From JACCYI01 sp963828075 (GTDB taxonomy: Bacteria > Actinomycetota > Thermoleophilia > Solirubrobacterales > Solirubrobacteraceae): 64,000 nt of DNA. This document shows, in pieces, positions 8,400 to 17,787 of the stretch. The stretch spans positions 1,178,001 through 1,242,000 of the forward strand of contig CAWHDH010000021.1 in NCBI GenBank assembly GCA_963828075.1, in the 5' to 3' direction. Each line of letters begins with the position of its first letter. Within the stretch, counting starts at the first letter, position 1. The notes beneath the pieces were generated by a model. That model was not told the origin of the DNA. It saw only the letters and a program-made list of their open reading frames with translations, and did no database searches. The position numbers were made by a program, and so were the translations under genes.

Positions 8400-9853
8400 T
8401 AGCTCGTGGCCTTACGACGTTGCCGCGGCGTTGCGTTGTTTGTAGCGTTGACGCGAGCCAGGAGCGGCTCGGCGGACTCGAAGTCGCGGCCGTCCTCCTC
8501 GGCGAGGGCGGCTTCGGTGGGCACCAGTTGGCCGCGGAAGGCCCTAGCGAGAGAAGCGGTGGAGACTCGATCGAGCGCCGCAGCAGTGATCTCGATCTGG
8601 GCGCTAAGGCGGTCTGCAATCGCCAACATCTCGTCCGCGCGTCGCACGATCTCGCGCTGCTCTTCGAGCGGCGGAAGCGGAAGGGGCATCCCCGCCAACT
8701 TGGTGCCGTTGATGTTGGACTGGCTCACGCCGTCGGTCTTCACCCTGTGCGCCCAATGGTGGCCCCACGACGAGTTCAGCCAGTAGTTTGCGAAGTCGGG
8801 ATCCGCGACTTCCCGCGCCAAGCGCACCCGAATCAGGTATGACGCGAACGTCATCGGCTCGGTTTCGTGGAACACAGCGCTCTTGCCGACGAGTTCGGGG
8901 CTGTTCGTACGGTTGAACAGGATGTCGCCATCCTCCAGAGTCAGTGCCGCCGTCTCAGCGTCGGCGCTGAGGTACTTCAACTCACGGACATCGAGGCGAC
9001 CGGCCTGGATGTTGCCCATGCGGAGGACCGGAACGTCCCCAGTGGAATCCGCTCGACGAGACGTGCCATATTCGAGCCGATCGCTCGCGGCCCCGATGGT
9101 GCTCACCAGGTAGCTCGCTGGTAGCTCCGGGAAGGCTAGGTCGGCTACTGGTGTCGCTGGCTTCCGGCGAGTCTTCTGCACGACCTTGGACAACGCAGCT
9201 TCGACCGACGGGACGTCTGCGTTGCTCTCGCGCCAGTCGGCCGTGAGACGACCGGCGCAGGCGGCGGCGAGGACCGCAGTTCGGAAGCGCTCGACGACCC
9301 CACGGGCGGTCTTGAGATGTATGGCGGCCGCCGCTCGATGGGCGTCGACCTGGCCCAGCCGTTCAGCTATGCGGCGCTGTTCGACGACAGGCGGAGCGAG
9401 GAGTTCTGAGTCGTTGAGTTTCGATTTCGTGATGTGAGCCAGGCCTACCCCGCCTTGGGCCTGGTCGATGTAGGACGCGAGGTTTGCGTCGAGGGCGAAC
9501 TTCAGAAAGTCGCGATCGAAGTCGTCGGATGAGAAATCAACTCGGAAGATGTGCTGATTGATCCACGCGTCGGGCCCATGCCAGACATGCGCACCGAATG
9601 AGGTGCCCGGAGTGCCCGACCAAGCGAACAACAGGTCGCCCGGACGTGCAGCGAAGCGCTCGGGTAGCTCGCCGACGAAATAGTTGAACGGGGCGTGCTT
9701 GGACTTGAGATTCTGAATTCGAATGATCGGACGTCCAGAGGTCGCCCACTCGCTGGTCTTGAAACTGCGGCCGTTACGCAGCTCGAGGACGTCGCCGACT
9801 CGGAGTCTCCGCCACCCGTCAGGCACCGATCCGTTCTCATCCGGGGCATTCAC
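8399..9853 (-). CDS. hsdS: Type I restriction-modification specificity subunit HsdS
   Basis: 484 residues with the two-repeat HsdS layout: target recognition domain 1 (about 10-150), a conserved helix with EQRRIAERLGQVD, target recognition domain 2 (about 240-395) and a second helix with EEQREIVRRADEML. HsdS chooses the DNA sequence for both methylation and cleavage. It starts with GTG at 9853, overlapping the hsdM stop as GTGA, and its stop overlaps thsA. The frame is intact over its whole length, so the specificity subunit looks functional even though its two partners are broken as sequenced. Confidence 0.92.
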   Translation of the reverse strand: MNAPDENGSVPDGWRRLRVGDVLELRNGRSFKTSEWATSGRPIIRIQNLKSKHAPFNYFVGELPERFAARPGDLLFAWSGTPGTSFGAHVWHGPDAWINQHIFRVDFSSDDFDRDFLKFALDANLASYIDQAQGGVGLAHITKSKLNDSELLAPPVVEQRRIAERLGQVDAHRAAAAIHLKTARGVVERFRTAVLAAACAGRLTADWRESNADVPSVEAALSKVVQKTRRKPATPVADLAFPELPASYLVSTIGAASDRLEYGTSRRADSTGDVPVLRMGNIQAGRLDVRELKYLSADAETAALTLEDGDILFNRTNSPELVGKSAVFHETEPMTFASYLIRVRLAREVADPDFANYWLNSSWGHHWAHRVKTDGVSQSNINGTKLAGMPLPLPPLEEQREIVRRADEMLAIADRLSAQIEITAAALDRVSTASLARAFRGQLVPTEAALAEEDGRDFESAEPLLARVNATNNATPRQRRKATS

Positions 9854-11272
9854 ACCGCGACCTCGTTGTCTGCAAGCAGCTTCTGTAGCTCGTGCAGTTC
9901 GATGACGGCGGCTTGGAGTTCGGCGATGGCGTCAGTGACGAGCTCGGCGGGATCGAGGATCTCGTCGGGGTCGTCGAGTTCTTCGTCGCGCAGCCACTTG
10001 AAGCTGTCGATCTTGTAGCCGCGCTCGATGATCTCGGCGTGGCTGAAGCTGTCGCCAGCGGTCGTCGTGAGAGTCGGCTCTCGGTGCGCGCCGACTTGCC
10101 GTTGGGGTCGTCGCCGTAGCAGCGCTCGAACTCGGCGAAGTGCGCCGACGTCAGCGGCCGGGCCTTCTTGGTGATCGCCGGGACGTTGGCGCGGGCGTCG
10201 TAGAGCCACAGCTTGCGTGGTCGGCTTGCCCTTGGTGAAGAAGAGGACGTTGGTCTTGGTGCCGGCGGTGTACGGCGCGAACGTGCCGCGCGGGCAGCGC
10301 AGGACGGTGTGGACGTTGCAGTCCTCCATCAGCACCTTGAAGACCTCGCCGGCCTGATCGGCGAAGAGCACGTTGTCGGGCACGACGACGGCGGCGCGGC
10401 CGCCGGGCTTGAGCAGCGTCATGACGTGCTGGACGAAGTTGAGCTGCTTGTTGCTCGTCTCGACGACGAAGTCGTCGCGAACGGGCGCTTGGCCCGAGCC
10501 CTTGGTGCCGAACGGCGGGTTGGTGAGGATGACGTCGAAGCGCTGGTTGGTCGGCGTCTCGTAGATCGAGTCGCCGAGCGTGATGTGCGGCTCGACCTGG
10601 TGCAGGTAGAGGTTCATCAGCGCCAGGCGGCGAGGGCGGGCGACGAGCTCTTGGCCGAAGTAGGTGCTGGTCCGGATGCGTCGTGGCGGTGTCGCGGTCG
10701 AACGCGCCGCCGGTCTGCTCCTTGAGCCATTCGTAGGCGGCAACGAGGAAGCCGCCGGTGCCGCATGCCGGGTCGCCGATCGCGAACTGCTTGCTGGCCC
10801 GCGGGTCGGGCTGCATGAGCCGCACCATCGACTGGATCAGCGGGCGCGGCGTGAAGTACTGGCCGGCGCCCTTCTTGCCCTCGGCTGCGGCCTTCTCCAG
10901 CAGCCCCTCGAACGCGGCGGCCTTGACGTCGACCTTGAGGCTGGTCCACTCGGTTTCGTCGGTGGACTTGATGAGCTGTGCGAGCGTCGCGGGGTTGCCA
11001 GACGGTTCTGGCTGCCGGCGAAGATGTCGCCGAGCATGCCTGGCTGCTTGCCGAGCGTGCGCAGGGCGTCCTCGTAGCTCTCGACGAGAGCGACGCCGCT
11101 CTGCGGCGCGCAGGTGCGGCCAGTCGGTGCCCTCGGGCAGCTCGATGTCCTGCTCGTCGGCCATCTTGAGGAACAGCAGGTAGGTGATCTGCTCGATGAA
11201 GTCGCCGTAGTCGACGCCGTCGTGGCGCAGCGGGTGCGCGAAGCCCCAGAGGCGTGAGACGACGTCGGTCAT
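9850..11272 (-). pseudogene. hsdM: Type I R-M methyltransferase subunit HsdM, frameshifted
   Basis: Conceptually about 474 residues, the usual HsdM size, but broken by about five single-base shifts near 11102, 10999, 10680, 10219 and 10080. Between shifts the protein is clear: MTDVVSRLWGFAHPLRHDG start, GDPACGTGGF (motif I, near 10780) and LTNPPFGT (motif IV, near 10515), then a helical C-terminus ending at 9850. The product would methylate adenine at sites chosen by HsdS. Its ATG overlaps the hsdR stop (ATGA, 11269-11272). Conservation of the sequence between shifts suggests either very recent inactivation or sequencing errors rather than old decay. Confidence 0.88.
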
Positions 11273-13956
11273 ACGGCTGCCAGCTCCCTGTTCATGGTCG
11301 CGAGCAGCTCGGCGAGCTGGCCGTCGAAGGTCTTGTTGGCCGGTCGCCCAGCCGCCGTGGTCGGAGAGCACGGGCACGAGCGCGAAGTCCTCGCGGTCGA
11401 TCGAGAGGTTCTGCACGAGGTGCAGCTGGATGCGGTCCAGCCAGGCGGTCTGCTCGTCCGTCAGCTCGCGGCCCGTCGGTGATCCGCTGCATCGCGGCCT
11501 CGACGCGCTCCTCGGCGGTCAAGCAGCGGTGCGGTGTCGAGCGCGGCGCGCTTGACCATCGAGATGATGTCGACGAGTGCCTTCTGGTAGGCGGCGCGGT
11601 GGGCGCGCTCGAGGTTCTCCTGGGTGAAGTGCTCGGGCGCCGTCTTGAGCGCGTCGCGGAGTGCCACGAGCGCGTCGGGGCTCCAGTCGCTCGGACGCGA
11701 GAGCAGCACCGACAGAGCGTCGATCGTCTCGGCCTCGCTGCGGACGAAGTGCAGCGAACGCCTTGAGGTAGTCGGCCGGCTTGTACTGCGTGCCGTCGGC
11801 GCCCTTGATCAGCCACTCCGAGGACACCTGGTCGGTGACCTGCTCGGCGATGATGAAGCTGCGCGGCGCTCGCGGGTAGTCGTCCAGCAGCCTCTGGAAG
11901 TCGCTGTCCCGCAGCGTTTGCATCGTCGGCGCGAACAGCTTGTGGAGCAGGCTCGGAAGGTCCTCGGCGAACCGGCCGAGGTCGCCGTCGTCGATGAAGC
12001 GAGCGAACAGATCGCGGGCGTCGCCGGACATGTTCTTGTCGATGCGTCGCAGGCGCCGGACGAGGCGCTTGGTGTTGTAGGCGCGGTCCTTGTTCTGCCA
12101 GATCTCCTCGATGATCTGGGCCAGGCTCTTGCCGTCGCCTTCGGCGGGCTCGGCGGTGATGCCGGTGCTGCCGGCGAAGTACTCGAGCAGCGTGCCGTCG
12201 AAGCAGTCGAAGACGACGAATCGATCCTTGTCGGTCGCCTTCTCGCCGAGCCGGGTGCCGCGGCCGAGCATCTGCTCGAACAGGATGCGCGACTTCACGG
12301 GACGCAGGAAGACGAGGAACTCGAGGTCCGGGATGTCGACGCCGGTGGTCAGGAGGTCGACGGTGACGACGATGCCGGGCTTGGCGCGGTTGCGGAACTC
12401 GCGGATGCGCTGAAGCGGTCGGTCGACCCGGCCGGTGATCTTGGCGACGAACGCGTCGCCCTGGCCGAAGATGTCGCGGGCTTGGTCGACGAGCTGGTCG
12501 GAGTGCGAGGTGTGCGGCAGGTCGTTGGCGGCGAAGATCAGCGTCTTGGGGAACCGGCCGTGCTCGGCCTGGTGCGCGTCGGCGTACCGCTTGAGCTCCT
12601 GGAGGATCCGGCGATTGGAGTCCGGCGCCGTGATGTCGCGCTCGACCGCCGTGGCGTCGAATGCGCGCTCGTCGTCGAGAAGATCGAGCTGCTTGGTGCC
12701 GGTCTCAGGGTCGACCTGGTCGACCTGCTCGCCCTCCTTGAGGAAGACGCCGTTGATGCGGACGTCGGAGCGCACCCGCACGACGTCGTAGTCGACGAGG
12801 TAGCCGTCGGCACAGCCGCGGTCTCGTAGTCGTAGCGGTAGGCCAGGTTCTCGAAGTAGGCCATCGTGTGCGCGGCCGGCGTGGCGGTGAGGCCGATCTT
12901 GATCGCGTCGAAGTAGTCGAGCGTCTCGCGCCAGATCGCCTGGTCCTTGGCCGAATAGCCACGGTGGCACTCGTCGGCGACGATCAGATCGAAGGCGTGG
13001 ATCGGGATGTCGAGCTTGCTCGACGTCGGCGTCGATCGTCTCGCCGTCGATCGACAGCGCCTTCTCGCCGCCGAACAGGTTCATCGTCATCCGCTGGATC
13101 GTCGAGACGTAGACGAAGGCGTCGCCGGGCTTCGGGGCGGTCAGCAGCGTGTTCGGCATGACGCTCGGATCGAAAGCCTCGTCGCCGAGATCGGCCTGCT
13201 GGAAGCGCTGCGAGTACAGCGGGTAGATCTTGTCGAACTTCAGGCCGGGCTCCGCCTCGAAGGAGGAAAACGCGCGGACCGTCTGGGCGGCCAGCGCTCG
13301 GCGGTCGACGAGGAACAGCACGCGGCGGGCGACGCCCGACTTCATCAGCCGGTAGATCTCGTTGACGGTCATCAGCGTCTTGCCGGTGCCGGTGGCCATC
13401 GTGACGAGCAGCTTGCGCTTGCCCTCCGCGATCGCCTGCTCGATCGCCGCGTTCGCGTCGACCTGGTACGGACGCAGGCGCGTGTTCTGGACCTAACCCG
13501 CGAGCGTCGCAAGCTCGGCGTCGAGGTCGCGATCCGAGCATCTCGGCGAGGGCGGCGGCGTGTGGAAGCCGGCGACCCACCGCGAGCGGTTGTGCTCGCG
13601 TCGGACGTCGTGGAAACCGGATCTGCTCGCCGTTCGTCGAGTACAGGAACGGCACGCCGTACTCGCCTTGGTAGCGCGGGTCCTGCTGGATGCCGCGGGA
13701 GTAGCGCTCGGCTTGCGTCAGGACGCCATGCGGGCCGACGGTGAGCTTCTTGGCCTCTACGACCGCGAGCGACCCGCTGACGCGGCGCAGAGGGCGTAGT
13801 CGGCCGGACCGAATCGCGGGTTGGGTGTTCCGAGAGCGCGGTCGGCCAGAGAGCGGTCTCGGGCGTCATCTGCGCTGGCTGGGCAACCGCCCAGCCCGCC
13901 GCCTCCAGCTTCGGGTCGATTCGACGCGTCCGCGTGGCGCTCTCCGACTCGGTCAC
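11269..13956 (-). pseudogene. hsdR: Type I restriction endonuclease subunit HsdR, frameshifted
   Basis: Conceptually about 890 residues. Pieces in all three frames give a complete HsdR: N-terminal nuclease core with Asp and VEAKK (near 13740), Walker A MATGTGKT (13399), DECH box (near 12970), LLTTGVDIP and MLGRGTR helicase motifs (about 12360-12240), and the C-terminus ending LATMNRELAAV. Apparent single-base shifts lie near 13840, 13785, 13618, 13565, 13530, 13018, 12811, 11760, 11521, 11472 and 11343, with an in-frame TAG at 13493-13495. Most are insertions. HsdR would be the motor and nuclease cutting unmodified DNA. It is the first gene of the hsdRMS-thsAB operon. Confidence 0.88.
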
Positions 13957-14056
13957 GCGCGCCAGGCCTGTTGCGTCACGAATCTGCGATCAAGATAGGT
14001 CGCAGAGCGGGGCGTGCTGTGGATGAGACTACGGTGGGTTTGCAACATTAGTCACA

Positions 14057-14085
14057 ATTATAGGGCGGTTGCACGCCGGTGGCCA
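14057..14085 (-). promoter_or_regulatory. Candidate promoter of the hsdR-hsdM-hsdS-thsA-thsB operon
   Basis: On the minus strand a perfect TATAAT (14062-14057) sits 17 bases downstream of TGGCCA (14085-14080), which matches four of six positions of the TTGACA -35 consensus. Transcription would begin near 14050, about 95 bases before the hsdR ATG at 13956. The AT-rich island is unusual in this GC-rich region. Confidence 0.45.
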
Positions 14086-14223
14086 GCGGGGGCGCGCACT
14101 GACGATGCGACGCTAGCCGAGATCAGTGCCTGACCCGCGTCGATTCTTCGCCGAGGAGGATCGGCCTCGCCTGAGGCCGATTGAGATCGACTACTCGGTC
14201 GGGCCCTCTCTGCCAAGCTCGTG

Positions 14224-14248
14224 TGAGACGTTGATGACCACGAAATTA
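14224..14248 (+). repeat. IS3 left terminal inverted repeat
   Basis: It begins TGAGACGTTGATGACC and pairs imperfectly with the reverse complement of 15772-15796. The outer six bases match exactly. Confidence 0.6.
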
Positions 14249-14282
14249 CTGAGCTTGAGGGCGAGATCTGGAGTCTGTTGGG

Positions 14283-14768
14283 ATGTCGGAGAACGAGTTG
14301 AATGGGGCCGCGATCGGTTCGCTGGAGCGAGCCGTAGGCGAGCGGAAGGGAATCGATCGCGGGCGCGCCGCGTCGGCGGGGGTGCCCGATCCCGAGTTGG
14401 TCGAGCGTCCGCGTCGGCGGCGGTTCAGCGCGGAGTACAAGCTGCAGATTCTGCGCCAGGCCGATGCGTGCAGCCGGCCCGGTGAGATCGGTGCGCTGCT
14501 GCGCCGCGAGGGCCTGTACTCGTCGCTGTTGACCGAGTGGCGCCGCGCCCGCGATAGCGGCGCGCTGGAAGCCCTGGAGCGTCCGCGGGGGCGCCCGAAG
14601 GTCGACCCGCGCGAGCGGGAGATCGCCGAGCTGCGCCGCCGCGCCGAGCGCGCCGAGGCCGAGCTGGTCAAGGCCAGGAAGGTGATCGAGGTGCAGGGAA
14701 ACGTCTCGGCGCTTCTGGGCGAACTGCTGGAGCCCGGGGGCGCGCAGGACTGGAGTACCGAGCGATGA
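14283..14768 (+). CDS. IS3-family transposase OrfA
   Basis: 161 residues. The N-terminal part (about 38-100) is the transposase helix-turn-helix region (RRRFSAEYKLQILRQAD, GALLRREGLYSSLLTEWR), followed by a heptad-like helix (112-145) of the kind that dimerises OrfA with OrfAB. OrfA binds the element's ends and controls transposition. Its stop overlaps the orfB start by four bases (ATGA), so the two are made by translational coupling, or by a shift between frames as in other IS3 elements; no obvious A-rich slippery site was seen. Confidence 0.85.
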   Translation: MSENELNGAAIGSLERAVGERKGIDRGRAASAGVPDPELVERPRRRRFSAEYKLQILRQADACSRPGEIGALLRREGLYSSLLTEWRRARDSGALEALERPRGRPKVDPREREIAELRRRAERAEAELVKARKVIEVQGNVSALLGELLEPGGAQDWSTER

Positions 14769-15775
14769 TCGCCGAGACCGTCGATGAGCTCACGCCGGTG
14801 ATCGGGACGCGGCCGGCGTGCCGCGCGCTGGGAGCCGCGCCGGCGACCGTCTACCGGCGTCGCAACCCACCGGCGCTGCGGCAGCCTCGGCCGCGGCAGC
14901 CGTCGATGAGGGCGCTTTCGCAGGGTGAGCGCGAGGCCGTCCTGGCCGAGCTTCACTCCGAGCGGTTCGTTGACTGCGCGCCCGCGCAAGTCTGGGCGAC
15001 GCTGCTTGACGAAGGCACCTATCTGGCGTCTGAGCGCACGATGTACCGGATCCTCGCCGCTGAGCACGGCCCGGCGCGCGAGCGTCGCGCGCAGCTCGAG
15101 CACCCCGCCTACGCGGCGCCCGAGCTGCTGGCTGAGCGCCCCAACGAGGTCTACAGCTGGGACATCACCAAGCTCAAGGGCCCGGCGAAGTGGACCTACT
15201 ACTACCTCTACGTGATCCTCGACGTCTTCAGCCGCTACGCCGTCGGCTGGACCGTCCAGCACCGCGAGAACTCACAGGTCGCGCGCGACCTGATCGCCCA
15301 GGTCTGCCAGCAGCAGCAGATCGCCCGTGACCAGCTGACGGTGCATGCCGATCGCGGCAGCTCGATGACATCCAAGCCGGTCGCGTTCCTGCTCGCCGAC
15401 CTCGGCGTCATCAAGAGCCACAACCGGCCCTACACGAGCACCGACAACCCCTACTCAGAGGCGCAGTTCAAGACGCTGAAGTACCGGCCTGGGTTCCCCG
15501 CGCGCTTTGACTCGATCGAGCACGCCCGCGGCTTCTGCCGACCGTTCTTCGACTGGTACAACCACGCTCACCGGCACTCCGGGATCGGCCTGATGACCCC
15601 CGCCGCCGTCCACCACGGCCAAGCCGAGGCCGTCCATGCCGGCCGGGCCCGCGTCCTTCAAGCCGCCTACGCCGCCACCCCCGAACGCTTCGTCCGCCAC
15701 GCGCCCAGGCCGCCCGCGCTGCCCACCGCCGCCTGGATCAACAAGCCCGACCACAAAGAGGCCGCTGCTCACTAA
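14765..15775 (+). CDS. IS3-family transposase OrfB (DDE integrase domain)
   Basis: 336 residues with the rve-type catalytic core. The three acidic residues lie in YSWDITKL, HADRGSSMTSK and NPYSEAQFKTLKY, the DDE triad that cuts and joins the element's ends. An N-terminal HTH_21-like region precedes it. The gene is intact, so the element may still move. It lies 21 bases inside the right terminal repeat. Confidence 0.9.
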   Translation: MIAETVDELTPVIGTRPACRALGAAPATVYRRRNPPALRQPRPRQPSMRALSQGEREAVLAELHSERFVDCAPAQVWATLLDEGTYLASERTMYRILAAEHGPARERRAQLEHPAYAAPELLAERPNEVYSWDITKLKGPAKWTYYYLYVILDVFSRYAVGWTVQHRENSQVARDLIAQVCQQQQIARDQLTVHADRGSSMTSKPVAFLLADLGVIKSHNRPYTSTDNPYSEAQFKTLKYRPGFPARFDSIEHARGFCRPFFDWYNHAHRHSGIGLMTPAAVHHGQAEAVHAGRARVLQAAYAATPERFVRHAPRPPALPTAAWINKPDHKEAAAH

Positions 15776-15796
15776 ATTCGCCGCGAAACTGTCTCA
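15772..15796 (-). repeat. IS3 right terminal inverted repeat
   Basis: Read on the minus strand it starts TGAGACAGTTTCG, matching the left end in the outer six bases and partially inside. Its last three bases (15794-15796) are also the stop codon of the neighbouring lipoprotein gene. Confidence 0.6.
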
Positions 15797-16588
15797 TCCG
15801 GCTTGACAGGCTCCGGGGATCCTCTTGCCGTCGTAGTAGAAGCGGACGTCCTCTATGTCGGGCTCAACCTTGAGGCCTCGTACGGAGGCGTACTCGATAT
15901 CCGCTGCCTCGCCACGGCCGAGCTGTTGCGCCGAGACGCCGTAGCTGCTCATGACGAAGGCGCAGTAGGAGTCGCTGTGCGGCTGGGGCTGAGGGTCGTT
16001 CGGGTCGTCGACCTCCGGGCAGTCTCCGCCGAGTGCCGACTTGCGGATCTCGGCCTGCGGTTGCGGCACTGGCGTCGGCATCGAGCGGTCTGATGTGTTG
16101 GTGAAGCGGAAGGTTGCGTGGAGGTCCCGGTAGGGCGGCCTGACCCCTTCGGTTTGGTATCCGAAGCCGCCAGCGTAGGCGACCTTGTAGGTGTTGCCCC
16201 TCTCCTTGAACGCGACCGCAGGCGGGGGCGCGGGCGTCGCCTCGGCACCCCCGGGTTCTGGGGTGCCAAGCACCTCCGGCGGAGCAGACTGCTGGCTGCC
16301 GCTGCCAGCGACCGCATCGCCAAGTGTGGTGTTCGGGTTGCCGCCGCAGATGTAGTCGATGTTCGACATACCCAAGGGCCCACTGGCGCCGCTAATGCGT
16401 CGCTCTTCGGCAACCCGCGCCACCGCGGCCGACTTGTCATTCGCATTGGCCTGCATGTAGTCGTGGCACGATGAGGAGGCAGTCAGCTCGCCTCCGCCGC
16501 AGCCGGCCATGCCGAGAACAGCAACGCCGAGCGCGCTCACGACCTGCGTCGAACGCAACATCTTGAACCGTGGGAAACGGGACAGCAT
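15794..16588 (-). CDS. Putative lipoprotein, C-terminus abutting the IS
   Basis: 264 residues from the ATG at 16588; an in-frame ATG at 16618 would add ten residues. The N-terminus is a lipoprotein signal: basic start, hydrophobic VVSALGVAVLG, and lipobox MAGC, so the mature protein would be anchored outside the membrane. A region with paired cysteines (SCHDYMQ and DYICGGN) follows, loosely like HdeA-type small domains, then a Pro-rich linker and a C-terminal domain with FRFTNTSDRSMP, possibly a beta-sandwich. The stop codon is provided by the IS right end, so the original C-terminus may have been longer. Function is unknown. It is divergent from the Xre regulator. Confidence 0.65.
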   Translation of the reverse strand: MLSRFPRFKMLRSTQVVSALGVAVLGMAGCGGGELTASSSCHDYMQANANDKSAAVARVAEERRISGASGPLGMSNIDYICGGNPNTTLGDAVAGSGSQQSAPPEVLGTPEPGGAEATPAPPPAVAFKERGNTYKVAYAGGFGYQTEGVRPPYRDLHATFRFTNTSDRSMPTPVPQPQAEIRKSALGGDCPEVDDPNDPQPQPHSDSYCAFVMSSYGVSAQQLGRGEAADIEYASVRGLKVEPDIEDVRFYYDGKRIPGACQAG

Positions 16589-16670
16589 CGATCTCACTTC
16601 CGGGGGAGATAAGGGCAAGGGGCCGCGAGATCCGGGTCTGATCCGCCTTCAACCCGGACTAATCGGGAGA

Positions 16671-16690
16671 CCATCGGATATATCCGATGG
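16671..16690. promoter_or_regulatory. Perfect 20-bp palindrome, candidate Xre operator
   Basis: CCATCGGATATATCCGATGG is a perfect palindrome in the divergent gap between the lipoprotein (start 16588) and the Xre regulator (start 16724). A partial half-site (GTCGGATGC) occurs again right at the regulator's start. Size, symmetry and place fit an operator bound by the small Xre dimer controlling both genes; this is inference. Confidence 0.6.
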
Positions 16691-16723
16691 CGGAAGCTCT
16701 GGCAAGGCGGCAGCGTCCGTCGG

Positions 16724-16978
16724 ATGCCGGTCTCGCCCCCTACGCCGCAAGCGCTCGGCCGAACCGTGCGCGCACACCGGCAGCGGCTCGGGCTATCGAT
16801 CGAGGCGCTCGCGGACCAGGCCGCCCTGCACCCGACCTATCTGTCCGACATCGAACTTGGCAAGAGCAACCCGAGCCTCTCGAAGATCGGCAGCCTCGCG
16901 ATGGTCTTCGGCCTCCGCGTATCAACCCTCATCGCAGAAGCGGAGGAAGCCGGAGCAGAGTCGAGCGCGTCGGCCTGA
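16724..16978 (+). CDS. Xre/Cro-CI family regulator
   Basis: 84 residues, essentially one helix-turn-helix domain: LGRTVRAHRQRLGLSIEALADQAALHPTYLSDIELGKSNPSLSKI is the typical HTH_3 pattern, with the recognition helix at HPTYLSDIE. It has no extra sensor domain. It is divergent from the lipoprotein over a perfect palindrome 34 bases upstream, so autoregulation is likely. Such small Xre proteins often keep mobile elements quiet; whether this one controls the transfer genes is unknown. Confidence 0.8.
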   Translation: MPVSPPTPQALGRTVRAHRQRLGLSIEALADQAALHPTYLSDIELGKSNPSLSKIGSLAMVFGLRVSTLIAEAEEAGAESSASA

Positions 16979-17148
16979 CGCCCAGTGTTGCCACGCCGCG
17001 CCCCACTCAAGTTCGACGGGGGGAACCTTGGCTCTGAGCGCCTACTCCTTGTGACCGGCTACCCGCCGGGGCGGCCTCGGTCGGACGCGCCCGCGCCACG
17101 CAGGCGAGTGGGATTACGCGGACCGGCCGGCGCCGCCGAAGGGCGGCG

Positions 17149-17676
17149 CTAGGGACCCTGCCCTTCTTTCGGTGCGGGGTCGGATTCCCGGCCGGCCTCC
17201 GCGAAGGACTCTGATGACTCCTCGGTCGCTGGAGCGGCCGCTCTTGGGCGCCGGGTCCGCTTTGGTGGCTCGGGGGCTGGGTGCTCTGCGTCGGTCTTGC
17301 GGCGTAGGCCCTTGCCGCCTCCGGGAAGCTCGGTGCGCTCGAGAACCCCTGCCTTGGTGAGACGCGAGGTCAGATTGTGGGCATACCCCTTGTCGATGCC
17401 GACGCCGGCCGCTACCTCGGCGACGCTCACTCCAGGACGCTCCGATACGAAGGCGAGGAAGCGCTCCCGAGTGTCGCCCGCGCGGCGGCGAACCCGGCGA
17501 GGCGAGCCGCCGTTGGTCGAGCCCTTCCGCGTCGGCTGCGCGAACGGTTCGCTCGATAGCGCGCGCTCGATTCGAGCCTTCTCCTCAATCAGACCATCTA
17601 CCGACCGGAGCTCGCGATCGATTTCGTTGAGTCGCTCCCGCATCTGCTTACGCAGCTCATCGATGAGGTCGGTCAC
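17149..17676 (-). CDS. Coiled-coil plus winged-helix DNA-binding protein
   Basis: 175 residues. Residues 5-45 form a charged coiled coil, likely for dimerisation. A basic linker (50-67) leads to a winged helix (about 68-125) with VSVAEVAAGVGIDKGYAHNLTSRLTKAGVLER, the MarR/IclR-like helix-turn-helix pattern. The C-terminal tail is Pro/Arg/Glu-rich and disordered. Likely a sequence-specific DNA-binding protein of the element; target unknown. Confidence 0.65.
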   Translation of the reverse strand: MTDLIDELRKQMRERLNEIDRELRSVDGLIEEKARIERALSSEPFAQPTRKGSTNGGSPRRVRRRAGDTRERFLAFVSERPGVSVAEVAAGVGIDKGYAHNLTSRLTKAGVLERTELPGGGKGLRRKTDAEHPAPEPPKRTRRPRAAAPATEESSESFAEAGRESDPAPKEGQGP

Positions 17677-17787
17677 TACCTACTCCCCGGTCGCTTCGGT
17701 GACGCGGGCGAGTGTACAGGCGCGTTGATGGGACCACGCGAGTCTGGCTGACGCCACTGTCCGCTACCGGCGCTACGTTCGTGTGCC

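Larger units (their letters stand above)
14224..15796 (+). mobile_element. IS3-family insertion sequence
   Basis: 1573 bases. Ends are defined by inverted TGAGAC termini: TGAGAC at 14224-14229 and GTCTCA at 15791-15796, with weaker matching over the next 15-20 bases. It contains two overlapping ORFs, orfA and orfB, the second with an IS3-type DDE integrase domain. No target-site duplication is visible (flanks GTG and TCC), so an end may have been altered by recombination. The right end overlaps the stop codon of the lipoprotein gene. Confidence 0.8.

Noticed and set aside
14218..15802. Target-site duplication of the IS3 element
   Set aside because: Flanking bases (GTG on the left, TCC on the right) do not match for any length from 3 to 5 bases.
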